From assembly GCA_044507625.1 (NCBI GenBank), contig JBIQJE010000007.1:62001-126000 (forward strand): DNA of 64,000 nucleotides, read 5' to 3'. A program made the translations under genes and the position numbers. This DNA comes from Hyphomicrobium_A sp044507625. GTDB taxonomy: Bacteria > Pseudomonadota > Alphaproteobacteria > Rhizobiales > Hyphomicrobiaceae. How positions within the stretch are numbered: position 1 is the stretch's first letter; each line of letters begins with the position of its first letter. The notes under the pieces are model-generated. The model ran no database searches. It had not been told where the DNA came from and was given only the letters and a program-made list of their open reading frames with translations. This document shows positions 42,105 to 50,595 of this stretch, one piece after another.

Positions 42105-43574
42105 ATGACTAAGCACAGCATGGCAAAACTCGCTTGTGCCGCTCTCAGCGTCTGCTTCGTCCATGATGTAGCGTCAGCACAAACAATTTACGGACCCGGA
42201 GCGAGCGCCACCGGCGCACAATCAACGGCGATCGGTGAAAACGCGAACGCGTCCGGAGACGGGGGCACGGCTCTGGGCTATGGCTCCAGTGCCATCGGCA
42301 ACTGGCAAACCACAGCCATCGGAACCAACGCGTCGGCAGTCGGCGACGGCTCGACAGCCGTGGGTGGCACCGCAAATGCTGGTGGCCGTGACAGCATCGC
42401 GATCGGAAACAATTCGAGTTCCGCAGGCATCTACGGCACTGCCGTGGGAAGCGGTGCAAGCGCCGACGGCACCGGCAGTGTGTCGGTCGGTTCAGGCTCC
42501 AACGCCACAGGGTTTCGCGGCATAGCCATCGGTGACAACGCCGCCGCGGCCGGAGGCAGCAGCATCGCTCAGGGTGCGTTCGCAAGTGCGACGGCCGACT
42601 ATGCCAACGCCATAGGTCAGGCGAGTCAGGCGACCGCCGTGGGTGCGAGCGCCTACGGCTCCGGAGCAACGGCCAGTGGCGTGAGCGCGTCGGCGTTCGG
42701 TGACGGAGCCCTTGCTTCGGGGGCAAGCGCTACGGCGACGGGCAACTATGCCGGCGCCTCGGGTGCGCAGGCTGCAGCCTATGGCTATAACGCCAAAGCG
42801 GTCGGCGACCAGAGCACTTCGCTCGGCCAGAGCAGCAACGCGCTCGGCGTGGAAAGCATCGCCGTGGGCAGCGGGGCCAACGCCACCGACGTGGGCTCGA
42901 CGGCGATCGGATCTAACGCGTTGTCTTCCGGCACCTATGGCTCTGCGATGGGCTATGGCGCCAACGCCTCCGGTGCTCAAAGCACCGCCTTTGGTTATGC
43001 GGCAAGCGCCGCTGGCGCGAGTAGCGCTGCGTTCGGAGCAAACAGCTCCGCCGCAGCCGACAACAGCGTAGGCTTGGGTGCCAACTCGGCCGCGAATCGC
43101 GGTGCCATGTCCGGGTATCAAGCGGCTTATCTCAGCGCGCCGCAGAATTCGGTCGGTGAGGTTTCCGTCGGCAGCGCCGGCGCGGAACGGCAGATCACCA
43201 ACGTCGCCGCCGGCTCGGCGGGGACCGACGCCGTCAACGTCAATCAGCTCAACGGCGCCGTCAACGGCATCAACAACAACATCGGCAACCTTTCAAACAG
43301 CATCAACCAGCTGGGCGCCGAGCTCGCCGACACCAAGGACCTCGCCAAAGCCGCGGGCTCGCTTGGATTGGCAGCGGCCCAGATCCGCTACGACGATCGT
43401 CCCGGCAAGCTTTCGCTCGGCCTTGGCGGCGGCCTCTATGAGGGCGAAACCGCTGCCATCGTTGGACTTGGATACACGTCCGTGGATCAGTTCTGGCGGG
43501 CGAACATCTCAGGCGGCGTGTCCCGCAATTCCAACGCCGGTGGCGGCGCCGGCGTGAGTTTCACGCTCAACTAA
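42105..43574 (+). CDS. Trimeric autotransporter adhesin (YadA-like, type Vc)
   Basis: The start at 42105 has AGAGGGG upstream and is followed by a signal peptide ending at DVASAQ. The 489-residue protein has a YadA-head-type domain (~25-330) of degenerate ~14-16 residue repeats of the form A-x-G-x-x-A-x-A-x-G (AIGTNASAVGDGSTAVGG). Next comes a neck (SVGSAGAERQITNVAAGSAG, then DAVNVNQL), a short coiled coil (INNNIGNLSNSINQLGAELA), and a C-terminal four-strand membrane anchor (~420-489, KLSLGLGGGLYEGETAAIVG). It is small for the family, with almost no stalk, and its last residue is Asn, not an aromatic. It likely mediates surface adhesion. It sits between lolD and dnaE. Confidence 0.88.
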   Translation: MTKHSMAKLACAALSVCFVHDVASAQTIYGPGASATGAQSTAIGENANASGDGGTALGYGSSAIGNWQTTAIGTNASAVGDGSTAVGGTANAGGRDSIAIGNNSSSAGIYGTAVGSGASADGTGSVSVGSGSNATGFRGIAIGDNAAAAGGSSIAQGAFASATADYANAIGQASQATAVGASAYGSGATASGVSASAFGDGALASGASATATGNYAGASGAQAAAYGYNAKAVGDQSTSLGQSSNALGVESIAVGSGANATDVGSTAIGSNALSSGTYGSAMGYGANASGAQSTAFGYAASAAGASSAAFGANSSAAADNSVGLGANSAANRGAMSGYQAAYLSAPQNSVGEVSVGSAGAERQITNVAAGSAGTDAVNVNQLNGAVNGINNNIGNLSNSINQLGAELADTKDLAKAAGSLGLAAAQIRYDDRPGKLSLGLGGGLYEGETAAIVGLGYTSVDQFWRANISGGVSRNSNAGGGAGVSFTLN

Positions 43575-43645
43575 GAGGCACCGTGCGAGGGGTGCCGGAT
43601 ATTGTGCCTGCGCCCCTCGCACGATCTATCCGCGCTGTCATTCGT

Positions 43646-44419
43646 TCAGCGCACCGACAGCGGCTGCACTTCCACGAGAAGCCCGCCTTCGAGGCGCAAC
43701 ACACGGTCCATGCGGCGCGCAAGGTCGAGATTGTGCGTGGCGATCAGCGCCGCGACGCCCGTCGTCCGGATGAGATGGATGAGCGCCTCGAACACGTGCT
43801 CGGCGGTTTGCGGGTCGAGGTTTCCGGTCGGCTCGTCCGCGAGGATGAGCCGCGGATCGTTGGCGAGCGCGCGGGCGATGGCGGTGCGCTGCTGCTCGCC
43901 GCCCGAAAGCTGCGCCGGACGGTGATCGACGCGCTCGGCAAGGCCCATCGTCGTGAGCAGCTGGCGTGCACGCTGCGACGCCTCGCGGCGCGAGCTGCCG
44001 CGGATCATCTGCGGGATGACGACATTCTCCAGCGCGGAGAATTCCGGCAGCAGCTGGTGGAACTGATAGACGAACCCCATCTCGACGCGGCGCACGCGCG
44101 TGCGGTCGCCATCGCCCATGCCCGAGCAATCGCGGCCGTTGACGAACACGTGCCCGCTATCGGGCGTCTCCAGAAGGCCGGCGATATGCAGCAATGTCGA
44201 CTTGCCGGCGCCCGAAGGCCCGACGAGCGCCACCGCCTGCCCCGGAAAGATGTCGGCGCAGGCGCCATTCAGCACCGCGATGCGTCGCTCACCCTGGTGG
44301 AAGACGCGCACGAGCTTGTCGAGCCGCAGCACCGGTTGCGCGTGCTGAACGGCTTGCCGGCCGTTCTCCCGTGCGGCGAGAAGCTCCTCGGCGAGAATTG
44401 TCATGCGGGCGTCGCTCAT
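43646..44419 (-). CDS. lolD: Lipoprotein-releasing ABC transporter ATPase
   Basis: LolD powers release of lipoproteins from the inner membrane to the LolA carrier, together with the permease encoded next to it. The 257-residue protein shows Walker A GPSGAGKST, signature LSGGEQQRTAIARAL, Walker B LILADEPTGNLD and switch His in ATHN. Its ATG overlaps the lolC stop (ATGA), so start 44419 is firm. It has about 30 extra N-terminal residues. It is convergent with the trimeric autotransporter gene, 71 bp apart. Confidence 0.95.
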   Translation of the reverse strand: MSDARMTILAEELLAARENGRQAVQHAQPVLRLDKLVRVFHQGERRIAVLNGACADIFPGQAVALVGPSGAGKSTLLHIAGLLETPDSGHVFVNGRDCSGMGDGDRTRVRRVEMGFVYQFHQLLPEFSALENVVIPQMIRGSSRREASQRARQLLTTMGLAERVDHRPAQLSGGEQQRTAIARALANDPRLILADEPTGNLDPQTAEHVFEALIHLIRTTGVAALIATHNLDLARRMDRVLRLEGGLLVEVQPLSVR

Positions 44420-45687
44420 TCGTAGCGCAGAGCCTCCACCGGATCGAGCGTGGAAGCCCGCCACGAAGGATAGAGCGTAGCGAGCACGGAAAGCGCGAGG
44501 GCCATCCCGACGATAGCCGCGGTCTCGCGCGGCTCCATGTCGGCCGGCAGGCGCGTCAGGTAGTAGACGTTCGGATCGAACAGCGTCGTGCTCGTCATCC
44601 ACGAGATGAACTCGCGGATGCTCTCGATATTGAGGCAGAACACGATGCCGAGGATCAGTCCGGCGATCGTGCCGACGACGCCGATCGACGCGCCGGTGAT
44701 GAGGAACACCCGCATGATCGACCCGCGGCTCGCCCCCATCGTACGCAGGATGGCGACGTCGCGCCCCTTGTCCTTCACCAGCATCATCAGCCCCGAGATG
44801 ATGTTGAGCGCCGCGACGAGCACGATCAGCGACAGGATGATGAACATCACGTTGCGCTCGACCTCGAGCACCGTGAAGAAGGTCTCGTTGCGCGCGCGCC
44901 AATCGGAGACGTGATTGGTCGGCCCCGCTGCCCGCCTCACCTCGAGCACGAAGTCGTCGATGGCGTTGGGGTTATCGACCACGATCTCGATCGCATCCAC
45001 CTCCGGCCCGCGCGAGAAATAGCGCTGCGCTTCGAGGAGCGGCATGAACACCATGGTGCGGTCGTACTCGGCCATGCCCATCTCGAACAGCGCCGCGACC
45101 ACATAGGGTTTCGTCCGCGGCGCCGTGCCGAAGGGCGTCTGCGCGCCCCGCGGCGACACGAGCGTGATCGTATCGCCGACATTGACGCGCAGCATGTTGG
45201 CGAGGCGCGTTCCGATCGCGATGCCGCTACCCTGGCCGAACCCGTCGAGCGATCCGAACCGGATGTTGTCGGCTACGAGCGGCAGGGACCGCAGCCCCTC
45301 CTCCGTCATGCCGCGCACCAGCGCGCCGGTCGCCTGCACCGCCGAGGAGACCATCACCTGGCCCTCGATCAGCGGCATCGCCGACTTGACGCCGGGGATG
45401 GCCGCGATGCGCTGCGCCACGGCATCATAGTCCTCGAACGGTCCGCCGATCTTGTTGACGATGATGTGCCCGTTGAGACCGAGGATCTTGGAGAACAGCT
45501 CGTTGCGGAAGCCGTTCATTACCGCCATGACGATGATGAGCGTGGCAACGCCCAGCATGATGCCGGTGAACGAGAACCCGGCGATGACGGAGATAAAGCC
45601 TTCCTTGCGCCGCGCTCTCAGGTAGCGTGTCGCCAGCATCCACTCGAACGGCGAAAACGGTTTGGTGTCAGCGACAGCGGCTGTCAT
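44416..45687 (-). CDS. lolC: Lipoprotein-releasing ABC transporter permease (LolC/LolE family)
   Basis: This 423-residue FtsX/MacB-type permease starts with FEWMLATRYLRARRKEGFIS. It has a first membrane helix (~25-50), a large periplasmic domain (~50-270) and three C-terminal helices (~280-405, including NIISGLMMLVKDKGRDVAIL and RTMGASRGSIMRVFLITGA). Alphaproteobacteria usually have one such permease acting as a homodimer (LolF-type), so LolC versus LolE cannot be assigned strictly. It is transcribed after proS (143-bp gap) and coupled to lolD. Confidence 0.94.
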   Translation of the reverse strand: MTAAVADTKPFSPFEWMLATRYLRARRKEGFISVIAGFSFTGIMLGVATLIIVMAVMNGFRNELFSKILGLNGHIIVNKIGGPFEDYDAVAQRIAAIPGVKSAMPLIEGQVMVSSAVQATGALVRGMTEEGLRSLPLVADNIRFGSLDGFGQGSGIAIGTRLANMLRVNVGDTITLVSPRGAQTPFGTAPRTKPYVVAALFEMGMAEYDRTMVFMPLLEAQRYFSRGPEVDAIEIVVDNPNAIDDFVLEVRRAAGPTNHVSDWRARNETFFTVLEVERNVMFIILSLIVLVAALNIISGLMMLVKDKGRDVAILRTMGASRGSIMRVFLITGASIGVVGTIAGLILGIVFCLNIESIREFISWMTSTTLFDPNVYYLTRLPADMEPRETAAIVGMALALSVLATLYPSWRASTLDPVEALRYE

Positions 45688-45830
45688 CCCCCCGAAACTC
45701 CCTCGCTCTTTCTGGCCGGGGCAGCAGAGCTACCCGGGCATTCAGGCCAGATTGCGTTTCGCAAGGGCAGGCCCCGAAGTCCCCTCACGGCCGTGGCGCC
45801 GACGCACCTCGGCGCCACCCATCGATTACC

Positions 45831-47363
45831 TTAGTAGGCCCGCCCGATCAGCACATATTCGCGCGCAGGCTCGCCGGTGAAAAGGCACGCCCCCTCCGCC
45901 GGCTGTTGGTTAAGGGGCGCGTTCCGTATCGTGAGCTTAAGCGCTTTGAGGCGCTCCGCAATCGCCTCCAGCGCCGCCCCCTCCGGCTTCGACCATGCCA
46001 CCTCGGCCCAGCCCTTGAAGGCCCCGCCTTCGTCGTCTCCTTCCGCGGCGCCGAAGTAGTCGGCGAGCGCTTCAAAGGAGGTGAGGCCGCGCACGATATT
46101 GCCATCGAGCCGCGCTTTGGCCTCGGCAAAAAGCTTTGCCTGGATGTCGTCGAGGAGAGCCGCCGCCCCGGTGATGAACTCCGCCCGAGGCGCCGTATGG
46201 GAGACGATCTTGTCGCCCTCGCGCAGCGCATCGCGGCGCATGTAGGTGACATTGCCGCCGGCCGCGTCGCGCCCGCCGATCTCGACGATCACCGGCGCAC
46301 CCCGGCGCACCCAGTTCCAGCGCTTTTCCGCCGATTTGATCGGCTTGGCATCGACGAGGACCCGGATGCCCTGCGCCTTGAGTTCCTTCTCGATGCCACC
46401 GCAGTAATCCAGAAGCTCCTTGTCCTCGGGCTTGTCGCGCAGCATCGGCACGATCACGATCTGCCGCGGCGCGATCTTCGGCGGCATCCTGAGGCCGTCG
46501 TCGTCGCCGTGAGTCATGATCACGCCGCCGATGAGGCGCGTGGAAACACCCCAGCTCGTCGTGTGGCAGTATTCGAGCTGGCCTTCCTTACTCTGGAACT
46601 GGATGTTCTGAGCCTTCGCGAAATGCGTGCCGAGGTAATGCGAGGTGCCGGCCTGCAGCGCCTTGCCGTCCTGCATCATCGCTTCGATGGAATAGGTGTT
46701 GTCGGCGCCGGGGAAACGCTCGTTCGCGGGCTTCTCACCGGCCACCACGGGAAGCGCCAGCACGTTCTCGGCGAACTCGCGATAGACCTCGAGCATCTTC
46801 AGCGTCTCGCCCATCGCTTCCTCGCGATCGGCGTGCGCGGTGTGCCCTTCCTGCCAGAGGAACTCGGCAGTGCGCAGGAACAGGCGCGTGCGCATCTCCC
46901 AGCGCACCACGTTGGCCCACTGGTTGATGAGCAGCGGCAGGTCGCGGTAACTCTTGATCCAGCGCTGGAACGCATCGCCGATGATGGTCTCAGACGTCGG
47001 CCGCACGATCAGCGGCTCCTCGAGCTTCGCGGCCGGATCCACGACCAGCTGACCATTCTCGTTCTTCAGGCGATGGTGTGTGACGACCGCCATTTCCTTG
47101 GCAAAGCCCTCGACGTGCTCCGCCTCCTTGGCGATGAAGCTCATCGGGATGAAGAGCGGGAAATAGCAGTTGTCGTGCCCCGTCTCTTTGATCCGCGCAT
47201 CGAGCTCGGCCTGGATGCGCTCCCATACGCCCCAGCCCCATGGCTTGATGACCATGCAGCCGCGCACGGGGCTCGTCTCTGCCATGTCGCCATCGCGCAC
47301 GGCGGCCTGGTACCACTCGGGGAAGTTGTCCTCGCGGGTGACGGGAAGTGCGCGCTTGCTCAT
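45831..47363 (-). CDS. proS: Prolyl-tRNA synthetase, archaeal/eukaryote-like (type 3)
   Basis: ProRS charges tRNA-Pro. The 510-residue protein begins DNFPEWYQAAVRDGDMAE then SPVRGCMVIKPWGWGVWE, the archaeal/eukaryotic-type N-terminus. The bacterial form (about 570 residues with an editing insert) and the short alphaproteobacterial form (about 440 residues) begin differently. Class II motif 2 is FLRTAEFLWQEGHTAH; no bacterial editing insert is present. The C-terminus ends ...REYVLIGRAY with the terminal Tyr typical of type 3. A GGGAGG ribosome binding site precedes the ATG. The neighbours lolC, lolD, dnaE and, upstream, DUF1467 and mce are the usual neighbours of alphaproteobacterial proS, so a foreign-type enzyme seems to occupy the native locus. 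Confidence 0.92.
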   Translation of the reverse strand: MSKRALPVTREDNFPEWYQAAVRDGDMAETSPVRGCMVIKPWGWGVWERIQAELDARIKETGHDNCYFPLFIPMSFIAKEAEHVEGFAKEMAVVTHHRLKNENGQLVVDPAAKLEEPLIVRPTSETIIGDAFQRWIKSYRDLPLLINQWANVVRWEMRTRLFLRTAEFLWQEGHTAHADREEAMGETLKMLEVYREFAENVLALPVVAGEKPANERFPGADNTYSIEAMMQDGKALQAGTSHYLGTHFAKAQNIQFQSKEGQLEYCHTTSWGVSTRLIGGVIMTHGDDDGLRMPPKIAPRQIVIVPMLRDKPEDKELLDYCGGIEKELKAQGIRVLVDAKPIKSAEKRWNWVRRGAPVIVEIGGRDAAGGNVTYMRRDALREGDKIVSHTAPRAEFITGAAALLDDIQAKLFAEAKARLDGNIVRGLTSFEALADYFGAAEGDDEGGAFKGWAEVAWSKPEGAALEAIAERLKALKLTIRNAPLNQQPAEGACLFTGEPAREYVLIGRAY

Positions 47364-47910
47364 TGGCTTGCCTCCCTGACGGCTGCGGCCAGGACAATGC
47401 GGCGCCCGTTCAGCGTCAGCGATCGGCGCGATGAAGGGGAGGCAAGATCGTTCAGAAGCATGGCGAGCCGGCGGTTGGGCGGCAGCGCGGCGGACGCCGG
47501 CGCCGGGATTTCGGGCTGGTTAAGCCCCACAGCGCGGCTGGTAGCGTTAAACCGTGCGCCGCGCAATCCCGCTCGCAAGCGGCGCGTGTGGGCAGTTTTC
47601 GGGCACCGCGCATCCGCCAGCCTACCGCGGTCGACGACGACGTCCGTCAGCCTTTCTGCCAGCGAACACACGGCCGCAAATAGCAGTAGCAGCTACGAAA
47701 AAATTTTTTTGCAGTCGGCGCATGAAGCCGCGTGACAGATGGCCGCGCGTCGAGTAAACGTACTCGCCATCAGGGTGGGTCATAAGTCGTCGGAACAGAT
47801 GACAGACAGCCCAAGTCTAGGGAAGATGGTCGCCGGCGTGACTACCCGATGAGGTAGTTTCAATCGGCGAATGCGTAGAGCCTGCCGCGCAGTGCGCCAG
47901 AAGCTCCGCG
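47364..47910. other. Long intergenic region upstream of proS
   Basis: I see no supported gene in these ~547 bases. A 103-codon frame (47360-47671, minus) overlaps the proS start by ATGA but has no family features. A short AT patch at 47698-47710 (A6-T7) follows the palindrome GTAGC-A-GCTAC at 47686-47696. The region should carry the proS promoter. It is unusually long for this compact chromosome and could hide a small RNA, but nothing specific supports that. Confidence 0.4.
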
Positions 47911-47970
47911 AAAGAAAAAACGACAAAGCGCGCAAGAGCAAGGTTCGATGGACCTTGCTCTTTGCGCTTT
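47911..47970 (-). terminator. Rho-independent terminator of the nuo-birA-rnj-mce-DUF1467 transcription unit
   Basis: On the minus strand a long stem is formed by AAGAGCAAGGT (47934-47944) with ACCTTGCTCTT (47952-47962), extended outward by AAAGCGC (47925-47931) with GCGCTTT (47964-47970) across a tiny internal loop. It is followed directly by GTCGTTTTTTCTTT (47911-47924), a proper T tract. It lies 93 bp past the DUF1467 stop, and the orientation fits that operon. Confidence 0.85.
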
Positions 47971-48063
47971 TGCGCCTGCCTCAGAACACCGGGTGCTGCA
48001 ATTTCAGGCGCATGCCCAGAGCCCGCCGCGCTTCCCAATGCCGGATCGCGCCGCCGCCCCCCC

Positions 48064-48315
48064 TCACCAGGGAAAGGTCTCGGGTGTCACGATGCGATAG
48101 CTGATCGCCGCATAGACCAGCACGAACACCACGGTCGCGACCGCCGTATTGATCACGAAGATGCGCAGAAGGCGGGGTCTGGCGGGGGCACTCTCGATGG
48201 TGCCGGGCACCACGTGGCCCTCTTCCTCCTGGGTGCGCACACCGAACGGCAGGACCGCGAACAGCACGATCCACCAGATGAAGATGTAGATGGCAACCGC
48301 CATCACGCCGTCCAT
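48064..48315 (-). CDS. DUF1467-family small membrane protein
   Basis: This 83-residue protein matches the DUF1467 pattern: a first helix IYIFIWWIVLFAVLPFGVRT, a loop EEEGHVVPGTIESAPARPRL, a second helix (~53-73) and a short tail ISYRIVTPETFPW. The function is unknown. It is conserved between mce and proS in many alphaproteobacteria, so the gene order here is ancestral. It lies 30 bp after mce and is followed by the terminator at 47911. Confidence 0.9.
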   Translation of the reverse strand: MDGVMAVAIYIFIWWIVLFAVLPFGVRTQEEEGHVVPGTIESAPARPRLLRIFVINTAVATVVFVLVYAAISYRIVTPETFPW

Positions 48316-48345
48316 GCCACTCTCCTACCAGTACGTCGCGGCCTC

Positions 48346-48750
48346 TCAGGCCTGCTCCAACTCAACGAGCGTGCCGCAGAAATCCTTCGGATGCAGGAAC
48401 AGGACCGGCTTGCCGTGCGCGCCGATCTTCGGCGTGCCGTCGCCCAGCACGCGGGCCCCCTGCGCCTTCAGCTTGTCGCGGGCGGCCAGGATATCGTCCA
48501 CCTCGTAGCAGACGTGGTGGATGCCCCCGTCCGGGCTCTTTTCCAGGAACTTGGCGATGGGAGAGTTTTCGCCCATCGGCTCCAGCAGCTCGATCTTGGT
48601 GTTGGGAAGCGTGATGAACACGACCGTCACCCCGTGCTCGGGCTGGGGCAGCGGCGGGGTTACCTCAGCGCCGAGGGCGTCGCGATAAACGGCGGTAGCC
48701 GCAGCGAGGTCCTTCACCGCGATGGCAACGTGATTGAGGCGTCCGATCAT
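48346..48750 (-). CDS. mce: Methylmalonyl-CoA epimerase
   Basis: Mce interconverts (R)- and (S)-methylmalonyl-CoA in propionyl-CoA use and in the ethylmalonyl-CoA pathway. The 134-residue vicinal-oxygen-chelate fold has metal ligands in LNHVAIAVKDL (His), VVFITLPNTKIELLEPMGE (Glu), GGIHHVCYEVDDI (His) and GTLVELEQA (Glu). It follows RNase J by 138 bp. Confidence 0.95.
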   Translation of the reverse strand: MIGRLNHVAIAVKDLAAATAVYRDALGAEVTPPLPQPEHGVTVVFITLPNTKIELLEPMGENSPIAKFLEKSPDGGIHHVCYEVDDILAARDKLKAQGARVLGDGTPKIGAHGKPVLFLHPKDFCGTLVELEQA

Positions 48751-48888
48751 GCGTGCTTCCTCTGCACTGTGGGCCGGCCGGGCAGGCCTGCGTTGGGTTC
48801 CCGGGATGTGGCAAAGACCGCCGTCCGAAGCCGGGCTCGAGCGGGGAAGCCGGATGCCCCCGCAAGCCGGCCGCTACGGCAGCTTTCA

Positions 48889-50595
48889 TCAGCCCTTATC
48901 GATCACGTTCACGAGCACATGGCAAATGGGCTTCTTGCCCCAAGCCCCGTTTACGGCCGCCCGCACCGAGCGGCGCACGGCCTCGCCGACAAGGTCGGGA
49001 TTCTTGCGGTTCTTCTGCGGGATGGAGCGCAGGGTGCCATCGACCGCGTCGAGCACGACGTCGATCATCTCTTCGCCATTGGCGGTCTCGTCCGGCACGC
49101 CGTCGAGGACGACTTGGGGATCCGCCATCACGGAGCCCTTGCGCGATAGGCAGAGGCTGACGGCGACGACACCCACAATGGAGAGCTTGCGCCGCTCGCG
49201 CACCGGGCCGTCGCCCTCAGGCACCAGAAGACGGCCATCGCGGAACACGCGCCCCACGGGTGCGTCGTCGACCACCACCGGATCGGGCGCAAGGCGCAGG
49301 ATTTCGCCATCGGTCAGCGTGAACACGGTCTTCACGCCCATCTCGCGCGCCAGCTCGGCCTGCGCCTTCAGGTGGCGGGCCTCTCCGTGCATCGGCACCG
49401 CGATCTGCGGGCGCAGCCAGCGGTACATCTGGCGCAGCTCGTCGCGCCGCGGGTGCCCCGAGACGTGCACGAGCGCCTCATTGTCGGTGACGACCTCGCA
49501 GCCGTTGCGGGCAAGGTTGTTCTGGATCCGCCCCACGGCCTTCTCGTTGCCCGGGATGGTGCGCGAAGAAAAGATGACCATGTCGCCCTTGGCGAGCGAC
49601 ACGTCCGGGTGCTCTTCCTCGGCGATGCGGGCAAGAGCCGCGCGCGGTTCGCCCTGGCTGCCCGTGCACAGCAGCACGATGTCCGAGCGTTCGATGTAGC
49701 TGAACTGGTCCTGATCGTGATGGCGCAGGCCCTGCGGCAGGTAGCCTGTCTCCCGCGCCACCTCGATCACGCGATGCAGGGCGCGCCCGGCAACGACGAG
49801 CTCGCGCCCCGCCGCCTGCGCAGCTTCCGCGACCGCCTTCACCCGCGCGACGTTGGACGAGAACGTCGTAACGGCCACGCGCTGCGGCGCCTTGGCGATG
49901 ATCTCGCCCAGCGTGCGCGCAACGTCCGCTTCCGACGGCGATGTGCCTTCGCGGAAAGCGTTGGTGGAATCGATGGCGAGAGCCAGCACGCCTTCTTCAC
50001 CGAGGCGTTTCAGCCGTTCTCCGTCGACCGGATTCCCGATCGTGGGCGTCGGGTCGAGCTTCCAGTCGCCGGTGTGAAATATGGTGCCGAGCGGCGTGCG
50101 GATGGCGAGCCCGCTCATCTCCGGGATGGAGTGCGCGAGGCTGAACAGCTCGATATCGAACGGCTCGACCTTGAAGCGTGAATCGAGCGCCACGACGTTG
50201 ATCGGGATCTGCAGCCCGTTGCCGTGCTCGGCGAGCTTTGCGCGCAGCATCCCGGCCGTGAACGGCGTTGCATAAACCGGCGCCTGCAGGCGCGGCCACA
50301 GCTCGATCACCGCGCCGATGTGATCCTCGTGCGCGTGGGTGATGACGATGCCCGCAAGATCCTGGCGCCGCTCCTCGATGAAGCGGACGTCGGGAAGAAT
50401 GACGTCGATCCCCGGATCGAACTCACCCTCGGGAAACGTGATGCCGCAATCGACCATCAGCCAGCGGCGCTGATCCTCCGGGCCAAAGCCGTAGAGGTAG
50501 GCGTTCATGCCGATCTCGCCGAGGCCGCCGAGCGCCGCGAACACGAGCTCATCGCCGTCGCTGCTGCGACCGGTCTTGCCGTTCTCCTCGCTCAT
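48889..50595 (-). CDS. rnj: Ribonuclease J
   Basis: RNase J is a metallo-beta-lactamase/beta-CASP nuclease with 5'-3' exo- and endonuclease activity, used in rRNA and mRNA processing in alphaproteobacteria. The 568-residue protein has the zinc motif VITHAHEDHIGAV (~residue 80), a beta-CASP region (SRTIPGNEKAVGRIQNNL, then VHVSGHPRRDEL), HGEARHL, and a C-terminal domain. The start ATG overlaps the birA stop (ATGA). A role for birA and rnj together is not implied; the pairing is a conserved neighbourhood. Confidence 0.95.
   Translation of the reverse strand: MSEENGKTGRSSDGDELVFAALGGLGEIGMNAYLYGFGPEDQRRWLMVDCGITFPEGEFDPGIDVILPDVRFIEERRQDLAGIVITHAHEDHIGAVIELWPRLQAPVYATPFTAGMLRAKLAEHGNGLQIPINVVALDSRFKVEPFDIELFSLAHSIPEMSGLAIRTPLGTIFHTGDWKLDPTPTIGNPVDGERLKRLGEEGVLALAIDSTNAFREGTSPSEADVARTLGEIIAKAPQRVAVTTFSSNVARVKAVAEAAQAAGRELVVAGRALHRVIEVARETGYLPQGLRHHDQDQFSYIERSDIVLLCTGSQGEPRAALARIAEEEHPDVSLAKGDMVIFSSRTIPGNEKAVGRIQNNLARNGCEVVTDNEALVHVSGHPRRDELRQMYRWLRPQIAVPMHGEARHLKAQAELAREMGVKTVFTLTDGEILRLAPDPVVVDDAPVGRVFRDGRLLVPEGDGPVRERRKLSIVGVVAVSLCLSRKGSVMADPQVVLDGVPDETANGEEMIDVVLDAVDGTLRSIPQKNRKNPDLVGEAVRRSVRAAVNGAWGKKPICHVLVNVIDKG

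Noticed and set aside
42105..43120. Repetitive DNA considered as a possible tandem-repeat or CRISPR-like array
   Set aside because: The periodicity follows the 14-16 residue protein repeats of the trimeric autotransporter head; there are no constant repeats with unique spacers.
47360..47671. 103-codon minus-strand frame overlapping the proS start by ATGA
   Set aside because: Arg/Ala/Pro-rich composition without family features; the GGGAGG just before proS is explained as the proS ribosome binding site.
47817..48038. 73-codon minus-strand frame after DUF1467
   Set aside because: It runs through the hairpin and T tract of the terminator at 47911-47970, which is incompatible with a coding role.
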